NCBI RefSeq assembly: GCF_003646465.1
Contig: NZ_QZEX01000001.1
Coordinates: forward strand, 434,001 to 498,000
From: Chachezhania antarctica
GTDB taxonomy: Bacteria > Pseudomonadota > Alphaproteobacteria > Rhodobacterales > Rhodobacteraceae
Reading direction: 5' to 3'
DNA length: 64,000 nt
The translations under genes were made by a program, and so were the position numbers. Under the pieces are notes generated by a model. The model did not search any database. It saw nothing but the letters and a program-made list of their open reading frames with translations, and had not been told where the DNA came from. This document shows, one piece after another, positions 24,569-32,355 of this stretch. Position 1 is the first letter of the stretch. Every line of letters starts with the position of its first letter.

Positions 24569-26908
24569 ATGCCGATCCTGATCCGGACCTTTGGAAGCCA
24601 TGGGCTGACCTCACCGGGCGATGGGCTGGGACATGTGCTTCAGGCCCTGCGCGAACCGGCCGACGTGCCAGGCCAGGACCTGGCGCGGATCTTTCTTGCG
24701 CAGGGGATCGCCGGAACGGCGCTGCCGGACCCGCCACCCGCGGGCGAACTGGGCCGGCGGTCGATTGGCGGCAGCCTGATCGTTGCGCTGACGGTCCCGC
24801 GAGATGCCCCGCTGCGCTACCCGTTCTTCGGGGTGGACCAGCCCGTTCCCGCCTCGGCGCCCGAGACCGACCTCTTCGCCGGGCGCGACTGCGTTCTGGC
24901 CGAACGCAACGGCGAAACGCTGGAAACGGTCCGCGACTGGATCCTGTGGCACCGCGCGCATCACCGGATGACAGGGCTTGTCATGCTGGACCGCGCCCGG
25001 CCGGAAGACGCCGCCACCTTCGCCCGCGAACTGGAGCGGGATCTTGACGGCAAGGTAGATCTGGCCGGGGAACACGACGGGCCGGACGCCGCGCTGAAGA
25101 TCGTGTCGATCAGCTCGGATCTGCCGCTGGGCAAGCCCGATGCCGGCCCCGAGGCGCACCCCTTCATGGCCCCCGACGCGCCGGGCAAGGACCGGATGGA
25201 GGTGCCCGAGAACGATCCGTGGACCGCGCCCCTGGGCGCCGGGGCCGTGTTCGAAACCCTGCGCTGGCGCTTTCTGGCGCGGGCGGGCGCGGTGATGAAC
25301 ATCGACATGCACGATCTTCTGCCGCCGGTCGAAGACGCGATGCTGGCGGCCGCCGATTCTTCCTTTGACGGGGATCTGCCAGCCACCGTCTTCGATTGCG
25401 CGCGGCAGGTTGCGTCCGGTGTCGTCCTTCTGACCGGCGAACGCGTCTACCCGTGGAGCATCCGCAAGGGCCGTTCCGCGACATTCGGGGATCATATCTG
25501 CCGCCGGTTCGACAGCTATTCCTACCACCGCCGCTGGTGCATCGCGCCGGACAAGGCGCCCGAATCGGTCACGTGGCGGCTGACCCGGATCGTGGGCGTC
25601 GACGATCTTCCGGTGGCGCTGCGCTTCTATCGCTGCATGGCGCTGCGCTTCGACTCCACCGGCGCGCACGACGGCAAGGTCTCGCGCCTCGTGCCCAAGT
25701 CCAGCCTCGTGGAAAGCGAACAGCTGATCGCGCTGGCGAAACGGATGGGCTTCAAGCCGCTGCGCATGCCCGAGGTGAAGGTCGACCCGGTGCCCGAAGC
25801 CACGTCGGACCGCGTCGTCATCGTCACCTGCATGAAGAACGAAGGCCCGTTCATACTGGAATGGCTGGCCTATCACCGCTCCATCGGCGTGGATGACGTG
25901 CTCGTCTACACCAACGATTGCACCGACGGGACCGATACGTTCCTTGATCTCTTGCAGGAGAAAGGCCTCGTCCAGCATCGCGACAACCCGTTCAAGGGCA
26001 CCGACCTGAAACCCCAGCACGCGGCCCTTGCCGCGGCCGAGGATGAAGACGTCGTGAAGAACGCGGGCTGGGTCATGTCGATGGATGTGGACGAATTCAT
26101 CAACGTTCACGCGGGCGAGGGGACGCTTCAGGACCTTTTCGCGGCCGTCCCGCATGCCAACATGATCTCGATGACATGGCGGCTGTTCGGCAACGGCGAT
26201 GTCGAGGAGTTCCGCGACGAGTTCCTGACCGAACGTTTCACCCGCTGCGCGCCGCAGATGACCCGCAAGCCGCATCAGGCATGGGGGTTCAAGACGATGT
26301 TCCGCAATATCGGGCTGTTCAAGAAGCTGGGCGTGCACCGGCCCAAGGGGCTGAAACCCCAGCTTGTCCAGGACGTGCGCTGGGTCAACGGGTCGGGCCA
26401 GCCCATGCCCCGGAAGGAGTACCGCAACGCATGGCGGTCGACCACGCGCACCGTTGGCTACAAGCTTGTGACGCTGAACCACTATGCGCTCCGGTCCGCC
26501 GAAAGCTTCCTTGTGAAGCGTGATCGCGGCCGGGTGAACCATGTCGACCGCGATCAGGGCCTGCACTACTGGTTCCGCATGAACAACAACGCCGACGAAG
26601 ATCGTTCCATCCAGCGCGCCATGCCGCGGATGAAGGCGGAACACGCCCGCCTGCTGGCAGACCCCGACATCGCCCGCGCCCATCAGGCCTGCGTCGCGGC
26701 GCACCGCGCCCGGATCGATGTGCTCAAGGCCTCCCCCGAATACGCGGCCTTCTACCAGGACCTGATCGGCGAACGGCTGCGGCGTCTGTCGCGGCGGCAT
26801 CTTCATTTCGGCTCGGCCGTGTTTCTTGCCGGGCCGCAGGTGATCCCGGACGAAGCGCTGCGGGACGATTTGCCGGATACCTATTTCTTCACGGTCCCCG
26901 AAAGCTGA
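24569..26908 (+). CDS. Double-domain family 2 glycosyltransferase with degenerate N-terminal domain
   Basis: A 779-residue protein of two parts. Residues about 414-700 are a complete GT-A glycosyltransferase: VVIVTCMKNEGPFILEWLAYH, VYTNDCTDGTD and DxD in SMDVDEFIN (506-508). Residues about 110-350 correspond to the 388-residue glycosyltransferase at 22337: ETVRDWILWHRAHHRMTGLV aligns with its DWIADWLAYH block, NIDMHDLL with NVDIDEL, and RRWCIAPDKAPESVTWRLTR with HRKYCVAPKGPLEGW. In this domain the donor loop YDNNSTD has become LDRARPED and the DxD has become DMH, so it is probably catalytically dead and may be structural or acceptor-binding. The start MPILIRTFGSHG is 31 bases after the preceding gene. 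Cytoplasmic; no membrane helices. Confidence 0.85.
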   Translation: MPILIRTFGSHGLTSPGDGLGHVLQALREPADVPGQDLARIFLAQGIAGTALPDPPPAGELGRRSIGGSLIVALTVPRDAPLRYPFFGVDQPVPASAPETDLFAGRDCVLAERNGETLETVRDWILWHRAHHRMTGLVMLDRARPEDAATFARELERDLDGKVDLAGEHDGPDAALKIVSISSDLPLGKPDAGPEAHPFMAPDAPGKDRMEVPENDPWTAPLGAGAVFETLRWRFLARAGAVMNIDMHDLLPPVEDAMLAAADSSFDGDLPATVFDCARQVASGVVLLTGERVYPWSIRKGRSATFGDHICRRFDSYSYHRRWCIAPDKAPESVTWRLTRIVGVDDLPVALRFYRCMALRFDSTGAHDGKVSRLVPKSSLVESEQLIALAKRMGFKPLRMPEVKVDPVPEATSDRVVIVTCMKNEGPFILEWLAYHRSIGVDDVLVYTNDCTDGTDTFLDLLQEKGLVQHRDNPFKGTDLKPQHAALAAAEDEDVVKNAGWVMSMDVDEFINVHAGEGTLQDLFAAVPHANMISMTWRLFGNGDVEEFRDEFLTERFTRCAPQMTRKPHQAWGFKTMFRNIGLFKKLGVHRPKGLKPQLVQDVRWVNGSGQPMPRKEYRNAWRSTTRTVGYKLVTLNHYALRSAESFLVKRDRGRVNHVDRDQGLHYWFRMNNNADEDRSIQRAMPRMKAEHARLLADPDIARAHQACVAAHRARIDVLKASPEYAAFYQDLIGERLRRLSRRHLHFGSAVFLAGPQVIPDEALRDDLPDTYFFTVPES

Positions 26909-27015
26909 CCGCAGCGGCTGGACCGTGCGCTGCAAGACTGTACCATCCGGGCGACTGCCGCCCGCTGACCCCACGGGCGGCCCGACCGCCACGACAATGA
27001 AAAGGAGAGAGGCCG

Positions 27016-28626
27016 GTGTTCCTCATCGTATCGACCATGAAGAACGAGGCGCCTTACATTCTTGAATGGGTGGCGTTTCACAAGGCCATCGGGTTCGATG
27101 CGTTCCTGATCTACACCAACGATTGTACCGACGGCACCGACCTGATGCTCGACCGGCTCGAGGAGCTGGGCCACGTCATCCACCGCCGGAACGAGGTGCT
27201 GCGCCGCGGGCCGCACAAGTCCGCGCTGAAATATGCGATGACGGAAGAGATCTACGCGCAGGCCGACTGGGTCTACGTCACCGATGCCGACGAATTCCTG
27301 AACGTGAAAGTCGCCGATGGCCGGGTGCAGGACCTGGTCGACGCCTATCCGAACGCCGATGCGATCCCGGTCACGTGGAAGCACTTTTCGAACGACGGGG
27401 TGGCTGACCTGCCGAAGGATTTCATGATCCGCCAGTTCACCGATGCCGAAAGTGCCACGGCCGATGGCGGGGCCGAGGAAAAGGGGCGTTTCGTCAAAAG
27501 CCTGTTCCGTCCGGATGCCCGGATCGAAAAGCTGGGCCTGCATGGCCCGAACTACCTGGAAGACGCGCAGGACAGCATCGTGTTCGGATCTGCCGAACCG
27601 GGGTCCGCCATGCGACCACAGTCAGCCTTCGGCTACGATGTCGCGCAGGTTAACCACTATGCCGTGCGATCGGTCGATGCCTTCCTGCTGAAACGCGACC
27701 GGGGCCGCGCTAACCATGTGGGCGAAACGCTGGGCGCCGCCTATTGGAACCGGTGGAACAGGGGCGGCGAACGCGACACGTCCATCGCGCCGCTGATCCC
27801 GGCGATGGAAGCGGTCCATGCCGACCTGATCGCCGATGAAAAGCTCGCCTTCTTCGACCGGGCCGGCAAGGCCATCGCACAGGCCCGGCTGACGGAGCTT
27901 CTGGAAGACCCGGAAATCGCGGCCCTGCGACGCGAATTGACCGGGAGCGTCCCGCAGCCGCCGAAGGCGCCGGCCGCAGCCGTCCCGGTCGAGGCCCCCG
28001 CCCAGAAGCCCGCGAAGAACAATTTCGAAACGCCGGATCAGGCCAATGATGCGCTGCAGGCCAAGGCGCCGAACCGGCACAAGAAACGGCAGGAAATGCT
28101 GGGTCTCATGCCCCCCGGAGGGCGCTGTGCCGAGATTGGCGTCTGGAACGGCGGCTTCTCGAAAGAGATCCTGAACATCACCGCGCCGACCGAGCTTGTC
28201 TTGATCGACCCGTGGGATCTGCTGGCCCAGCGGGATTCCAGCGAATGGAATCACAAGGCGCACCAGGACGCGCAGGTGATGGAAGGCATGTACGACAACG
28301 TCGTGGACCAGTACGGCGACCGGGCCGACGTGACGATCCAGAAGGGCTTTTCCGCCGACGTGCTCAGCGGGTACCCGGACGACTATTTCGACTGGGTCTA
28401 TATCGACGGCAACCACCAGTACGAATTCGTCCTCTCGGATGTCGAGATGTCGTTCCACAAGGTCCGCGCCGGCGGGATCATCGCGGGCGACGATTTCTTC
28501 TGGAAGAAGGACGGCCGCATGCATGTGCGCGAGGCGGTGATGGACGCCATCCAGGAACGCGGGCTCGACCGGGGCCGCTGCTTCTCGCGCATCGGGCAGC
28601 AGTTCATGATCAAGGTGGAAAAGTAG
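27016..28626 (+). CDS. Glycosyltransferase family 2 fused to a class I methyltransferase
   Basis: A 536-residue fusion. Residues 1-300 are a GT-A domain very like the C-terminal domain of the upstream protein: FLIVSTMKNEAPYILEWVAFH, YTNDCTDGTD and the DxD in VTDADEFL (90-92). A Pro/Ala-rich linker covers about 310-340. Residues 365-536 are a Methyltransf_24-like domain with motif I CAEIGVWNGGFS (371-382), acidic loop VLIDPWD, the diagnostic IDGNHQYE (463-470) and GGIIAGDDFFW. The fusion suggests that a glycan is elongated and methylated by one polypeptide. The GTG start at 27016 has AAAGGAGAGA upstream. It is the last gene of the island, convergent with the NTF2-like gene. Confidence 0.88.
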   Translation: MFLIVSTMKNEAPYILEWVAFHKAIGFDAFLIYTNDCTDGTDLMLDRLEELGHVIHRRNEVLRRGPHKSALKYAMTEEIYAQADWVYVTDADEFLNVKVADGRVQDLVDAYPNADAIPVTWKHFSNDGVADLPKDFMIRQFTDAESATADGGAEEKGRFVKSLFRPDARIEKLGLHGPNYLEDAQDSIVFGSAEPGSAMRPQSAFGYDVAQVNHYAVRSVDAFLLKRDRGRANHVGETLGAAYWNRWNRGGERDTSIAPLIPAMEAVHADLIADEKLAFFDRAGKAIAQARLTELLEDPEIAALRRELTGSVPQPPKAPAAAVPVEAPAQKPAKNNFETPDQANDALQAKAPNRHKKRQEMLGLMPPGGRCAEIGVWNGGFSKEILNITAPTELVLIDPWDLLAQRDSSEWNHKAHQDAQVMEGMYDNVVDQYGDRADVTIQKGFSADVLSGYPDDYFDWVYIDGNHQYEFVLSDVEMSFHKVRAGGIIAGDDFFWKKDGRMHVREAVMDAIQERGLDRGRCFSRIGQQFMIKVEK

Positions 28627-28679
28627 GGCCAGGCCGGCAAGAGCCGCAGCAAAGCGTCATGCGGTGCCACAAGCGGTGT

Positions 28680-29060
28680 TCAGAACATCCCGTTCGGGTT
28701 GGCGCTGGTTTCGGGCATTTCCTGCAGCACGTCCCAGTGTTCGACGATTTTGCCCGCCGCATCGAAGCGGAAGATGTCCAACCCGGCGTATTCCAGCCCC
28801 TCGGGCCAGATCTGGTGGCAATGCAGGACCACCAGATCGCCTTCGGCCACGGCGCGCTTCACCTCGACCCGCTTGCCGGGATACTCCGCCGCCATGCGTT
28901 CGAAATAATCGATGAAACCGTCCGTGCCGGTGGCCACGTGCGGATTGTGCTGGATGTAATCGTCGCCCACGAACTCCGCGATGGCTTCCCGCGGGCGGCA
29001 ATCGTTGAACATCATCTCGTAGAAGGCGACTGCGTTCCGTTTGTTGGTCTGCGGATCCAT
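28680..29060 (-). CDS. NTF2-like / SnoaL-type protein coupled to Anbu
   Basis: A 126-residue protein of the NTF2-like superfamily. NKRNAVAFYEMMFNDCRPREAIAEFVGDDYIQHNP (key elements: AVAFYEMMFN helix and the YIQHNP strand) and VAEGDLVVLHCHQIW are typical of the SnoaL/ketosteroid-isomerase-like fold seen in many small catabolic or binding proteins. IFRFDAAGKIVEHWDVLQEMP completes the fold. The start may be ATG 29060 or GTG 29066, which overlaps the Anbu stop as GTGA. Either arrangement indicates coupling to the Anbu gene. The role in the Anbu pathway is unknown. Confidence 0.82.
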   Translation of the reverse strand: MDPQTNKRNAVAFYEMMFNDCRPREAIAEFVGDDYIQHNPHVATGTDGFIDYFERMAAEYPGKRVEVKRAVAEGDLVVLHCHQIWPEGLEYAGLDIFRFDAAGKIVEHWDVLQEMPETSANPNGMF

Positions 29061-29062
29061 CG

Positions 29063-29794
29063 TCACTGGAACACGTCCCGCATCGAGCTGAAGGCGTTCT
29101 TCAGTGCGTCCGACCAGCTTTGCGACAGCGCCTGAAAGCCCTGGTCCTCGGCTTCGATCCGGCGTTCCTGGTCGAAATCGAATACACCGCGGCGCTGCAC
29201 CGTCAGGTCCAGCGGCATGCCGACCGACAGGTTCGACCGAAGGGTCGAATCCATCGACAGGAGCGCGGCCAGAATGCCATCGTCCAGCGCTGTTTCCGGC
29301 GTGATCACCCGGTCGAGGATCGGCTTGCCGTACTTGTGCTCGCCGATCTGGAAGAACGGCGTGTCGTCGGTGGCTTCGATGAAGTTGCCCGCCGAATAGA
29401 TCATGAACAGCCGCAACTGCCCCCCCGCCCGCTGACCGGCGCAGATGATCGTCGATTCCGAGTGTTCGCCGCGGGCCGCCAGCGCCGGGCCGTATCGGCT
29501 TTGCACCACGGTCATCGCATCGCCCACGATCTCTGCCACGCGGAACATCGACGGCGCGGTGAACAGGGTTTCGATCCCTTCCTTCGGCTTGTCGATGTTC
29601 TCCTGCAGCATCGACATGACCGCCTGCGTGATCGCAAGGTTGCCGGCCGTCATCATAGTGATCGCGCGTTCACCCGGGTTCCGCCAGGTGAACATCTTCT
29701 TGTAGCGCGAGATGTTGTCCACGCCGGCATTGGTCCGCGTGTCCGACAGGCAGATCAGTCCGGCATTCAGTTTCAGCGCTACGCAATAGGTCAT
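29063..29794 (-). CDS. Anbu (proteasome-type NTN-hydrolase peptidase, BPH)
   Basis: A 243-residue proteasome-like peptidase of the Anbu (ancestral beta-subunit) family. The sequence starts MTYCVALKLNAGLICLSDTRT: removal of Met exposes Thr as the N-terminal nucleophile, Asp18 sits at the place of proteasome Asp17, and Lys32/33 lie near the canonical Lys33. MTAGNLAITQAVMSML matches the SGNLATTQ-like block of the family, and AGNFIEATDDTPFFQIGEHKYGKPILDR follows. Published Anbu structures are open 12-subunit rings with weak or no measured proteolysis. It is part of a complete cluster with alpha-E, ATP-grasp and transglutaminase-like genes. It needs no propeptide cleavage beyond Met. Confidence 0.93.
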   Translation of the reverse strand: MTYCVALKLNAGLICLSDTRTNAGVDNISRYKKMFTWRNPGERAITMMTAGNLAITQAVMSMLQENIDKPKEGIETLFTAPSMFRVAEIVGDAMTVVQSRYGPALAARGEHSESTIICAGQRAGGQLRLFMIYSAGNFIEATDDTPFFQIGEHKYGKPILDRVITPETALDDGILAALLSMDSTLRSNLSVGMPLDLTVQRRGVFDFDQERRIEAEDQGFQALSQSWSDALKNAFSSMRDVFQ

Positions 29795-29843
29795 CGCTTT
29801 TCAGGCTCCGCTGCCGCAGCTTCGGGCCGCGACGGGCGGAGCC

Positions 29844-30824
29844 TTACTGCGATTGTTCTTGGGTTGTCTCCGACAGGATCGGACCGAAGCCGAAATCGCT
29901 GCCAATGGAGATCGCGAGCTTGTTGGAGCGAACGATCATCTCGGTCAAGTACTCGTGAAGTCCCTGGCCCAGGATAAAATCGACATCTGTACGGGTCATG
30001 TCCTCGCGCAGGGCACTGGCGTGGGTCAGCGACCCGTTGCTGTGGGCGCCATCGCCGTGGAGGTTGCCCAGTTCGGCCTGGATCTGATCCAGACAGTGCC
30101 GCAGAGACCGCGGGTTGCGGCGGTTCAGCAGCAGGAAATCGATCACCAGACGGACCTGCACCTGTTCGCGGTAGACCCAGCGATAGGCCGATCGCGCGCC
30201 GGCGGCCAGCAGGAGGTTGTTCCAGTGCAACTGGTCCACGCCCGAGCCCACCGGATGATCTTCCGGCATCAGCACGTGATACTTCACGTCGACAAGGCGC
30301 GATGTGGCGTCGGCCCGTTCGATGAACTGGCCCAGCCGCATGAACTGGTAGCGTTCGTCCCGCAGCATCGTGCCTTCGACGGCGCCGCGCATCCGCGCTG
30401 CATATTGCCGGATCTGGTCTACGGTGCTGGCAAGGTTCCGGGGCGCATAATCGCGTTCCGAAAACAGCCGCGTATCCGCCCAGGCATCGTTCGCCGCCGC
30501 CCACACATCCGTCGTGATGGAGCCACGCTGCGCCCGCGCATTGGCACGGGCCGCCGCGAAACAGGCCTGCACCGAAGACGGGTTTTCCGGATCCAGAATC
30601 AGGTGATGGCACGCTTCGGCGCCCGTCGCCTCCTCGGGGTCCTTTTCGAAGGTGTTCGAACAGCCCGCCGCGATCAGGATCGCGGCCCATTCGTTGCTTT
30701 CGGTCTCGATATGCGCGCCGGTCAGGTCGAACCTGCGCCCGGCCTCGATCAGGCGGGCAAGGTTGTCGGCGCGTTCCATGTAGCGGCCCAGCCAGAACAG
30801 GCCCTCGGCGGTACGACTAAGCAT
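29844..30824 (-). CDS. Alpha-E domain protein (COG2307 type)
   Basis: A 326-residue, largely helical protein. MLSRTAEGLFWLGRYMERADNLARLIEA is the diagnostic N-terminus of the alpha-E family. FMRLGQFIERADATSRLVDVKYH repeats the same pattern near residue 165, consistent with internal duplication. The family occurs almost only next to circularly permuted ATP-grasp genes and transglutaminase-like genes, and its biochemical activity is unknown. The start ATG at 30824 overlaps the ATP-grasp stop by 8 bases, so the two are translationally coupled; an upstream in-frame ATG gives five extra residues only. It is 49 bases upstream of Anbu. Confidence 0.93.
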   Translation of the reverse strand: MLSRTAEGLFWLGRYMERADNLARLIEAGRRFDLTGAHIETESNEWAAILIAAGCSNTFEKDPEEATGAEACHHLILDPENPSSVQACFAAARANARAQRGSITTDVWAAANDAWADTRLFSERDYAPRNLASTVDQIRQYAARMRGAVEGTMLRDERYQFMRLGQFIERADATSRLVDVKYHVLMPEDHPVGSGVDQLHWNNLLLAAGARSAYRWVYREQVQVRLVIDFLLLNRRNPRSLRHCLDQIQAELGNLHGDGAHSNGSLTHASALREDMTRTDVDFILGQGLHEYLTEMIVRSNKLAISIGSDFGFGPILSETTQEQSQ

Positions 30825-32241
30825 GGATGCCTCCCGCACCGGGTTTCAGCACCCAGGTGTCCTTCACCCCGCCGCCCTGGCTTGAATTCACCACCAGCGA
30901 GCCTTCCTGCAGCGCCACCCGCGTCAGACCGCCGGGCACCAGTTTCACCTCGGTACCCGAGATCACGAAGGGCCGCAGATCCACGTGCCGCGGCGCAAGC
31001 CCTTCGTCGACCAGCACCGGAGAGCTGGACAGCGAAAGCGTGGGCTGCGCGATGAAGCCTTCGGGGTTCTTCTTCAGCTTGTCGACGAACAGCTCCTGTT
31101 CGGCCTTCGTCGATTTCGGCCCGATCAGCATGCCGTAGCCGCCCGATCCGTGGACCTCTTTCACCACCAGATCGGCGATATTGTCGATCACGTAGGCGCA
31201 ATCGTCCTTTTCCGAACAGCGCCATGTCGGCACGTTCTTCAGGATCGGCTCCTCGCCCAGGTAGAACCGGATCATGTCGGGGACGAAGACATAGGTCGCC
31301 TTGTCATCCGCCACGCCCGTGCCCGGCGCGTTCACGATGGTCACGCCGCCGTTGCGGTAGGCCTCCATCAGGCCGGGAACGCCCAGCACCGATTCCGGGT
31401 TGAAGACGGTCGGATCGATGAAGGCATCGTCGATCCGGCGGTAGATCACGTCGACCCGTTCGGGCCCCCGGATCGTCCGCATCCAGACGCGGTCGTTCTC
31501 GACATAAAGGTCCTGCCCTTCGACAAGCTCCACGCCCATCCGGTCGGCCAGGAAGGAATGTTCGTAGTAGGCCGAGTTGAAATAACCCGGTGTCAGGATC
31601 GCCAGCGTGGGTGCGCTATCGCACATGGGGGGCGCCACCGAGGCCATGGCATCGGCCAGCATCTCGGGGTAGTCGTCGATGGGACGGACCATTCCGTTAT
31701 GAAACAGTGTCGGGAACATCCGCATCATCACTTCCCGGGTCTCGAGCATGTACGAGACACCCGAAGGTGTGCGGCAGTTGTCTTCCAGCACATAGAAATC
31801 TTCCGGACCCGTCCGGACGATATCGACGCCACTGATATGGGCCCAGACATCCTTGGGCGGCGTCAGCCCCATCATCACCTTCTCGAAGGCGGGGTTGTTG
31901 TCGACAAGCTCCGGCGGAACGATCCCGGCTTTCAGGATCTCCCGCGGGCCGTAGACATCGGACATGAAGGCGTTCAGCGCCTTGCACCGTTGGATACAGC
32001 CGCGTTCGACGATGTCCCATTCCTTGGCGGTGAAGATCCGCGGGATCATGTCGAACGGGATCAGTCGTTCGGGGTCGCCACCTTCGCCGTACACGGCGAA
32101 AGTTATACCGACCTTGCGGAACAGGGCCTCGGCCTCGGATCTGCGAGTCATGAGCGCTTCTACGCCTTCTTCGGCGATCCAGCGTTCTATCTGCGCATAT
32201 TCGGGGCGGGTGCCACTTTGCGAAATCATTTCGTTAAACAT
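30817..32241 (-). CDS. Circularly permuted ATP-grasp type 2 protein (COG2308 type)
   Basis: A 474-residue enzyme-like protein of the circularly permuted ATP-grasp family, predicted to form amide or peptide bonds with ATP. FYVLEDNCRTPSGVSYMLETR (about residues 148-168) is the metal/ATP-binding block. VVKEVHGSGGYGMLIGPKST carries the nucleotide-binding glycine loop, and AQPTLSLSSSPVL and HVDLRPFVISG are highly conserved family segments. The first gene of the minus-strand operon ATP-grasp, alpha-E, Anbu, NTF2-like. Divergent from the transglutaminase-like gene across a 114-base intergenic region that must hold both promoters. The substrate peptide is not known. Confidence 0.94.
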   Translation of the reverse strand: MFNEMISQSGTRPEYAQIERWIAEEGVEALMTRRSEAEALFRKVGITFAVYGEGGDPERLIPFDMIPRIFTAKEWDIVERGCIQRCKALNAFMSDVYGPREILKAGIVPPELVDNNPAFEKVMMGLTPPKDVWAHISGVDIVRTGPEDFYVLEDNCRTPSGVSYMLETREVMMRMFPTLFHNGMVRPIDDYPEMLADAMASVAPPMCDSAPTLAILTPGYFNSAYYEHSFLADRMGVELVEGQDLYVENDRVWMRTIRGPERVDVIYRRIDDAFIDPTVFNPESVLGVPGLMEAYRNGGVTIVNAPGTGVADDKATYVFVPDMIRFYLGEEPILKNVPTWRCSEKDDCAYVIDNIADLVVKEVHGSGGYGMLIGPKSTKAEQELFVDKLKKNPEGFIAQPTLSLSSSPVLVDEGLAPRHVDLRPFVISGTEVKLVPGGLTRVALQEGSLVVNSSQGGGVKDTWVLKPGAGGIHA

Positions 32242-32355
32242 AAGTTGAAGCTAACAGAGCCTGCGGCTAGGGCAATAAGAACGGTCGCGGCAAACGAGAA
32301 GATCCGCCTATTATTCTGACCTGTCCAAGGTCGCCACGGAGATTGTGATCAAAGT

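Noticed and set aside
24611-26992. 793-codon minus-strand open frame opposite the double-domain glycosyltransferase
   Set aside because: Antisense shadow; the sense frame has GT-A motifs and the usual composition.
30985-32319. 444-codon plus-strand frame opposite the ATP-grasp gene
   Set aside because: Antisense to a gene with strong family motifs.
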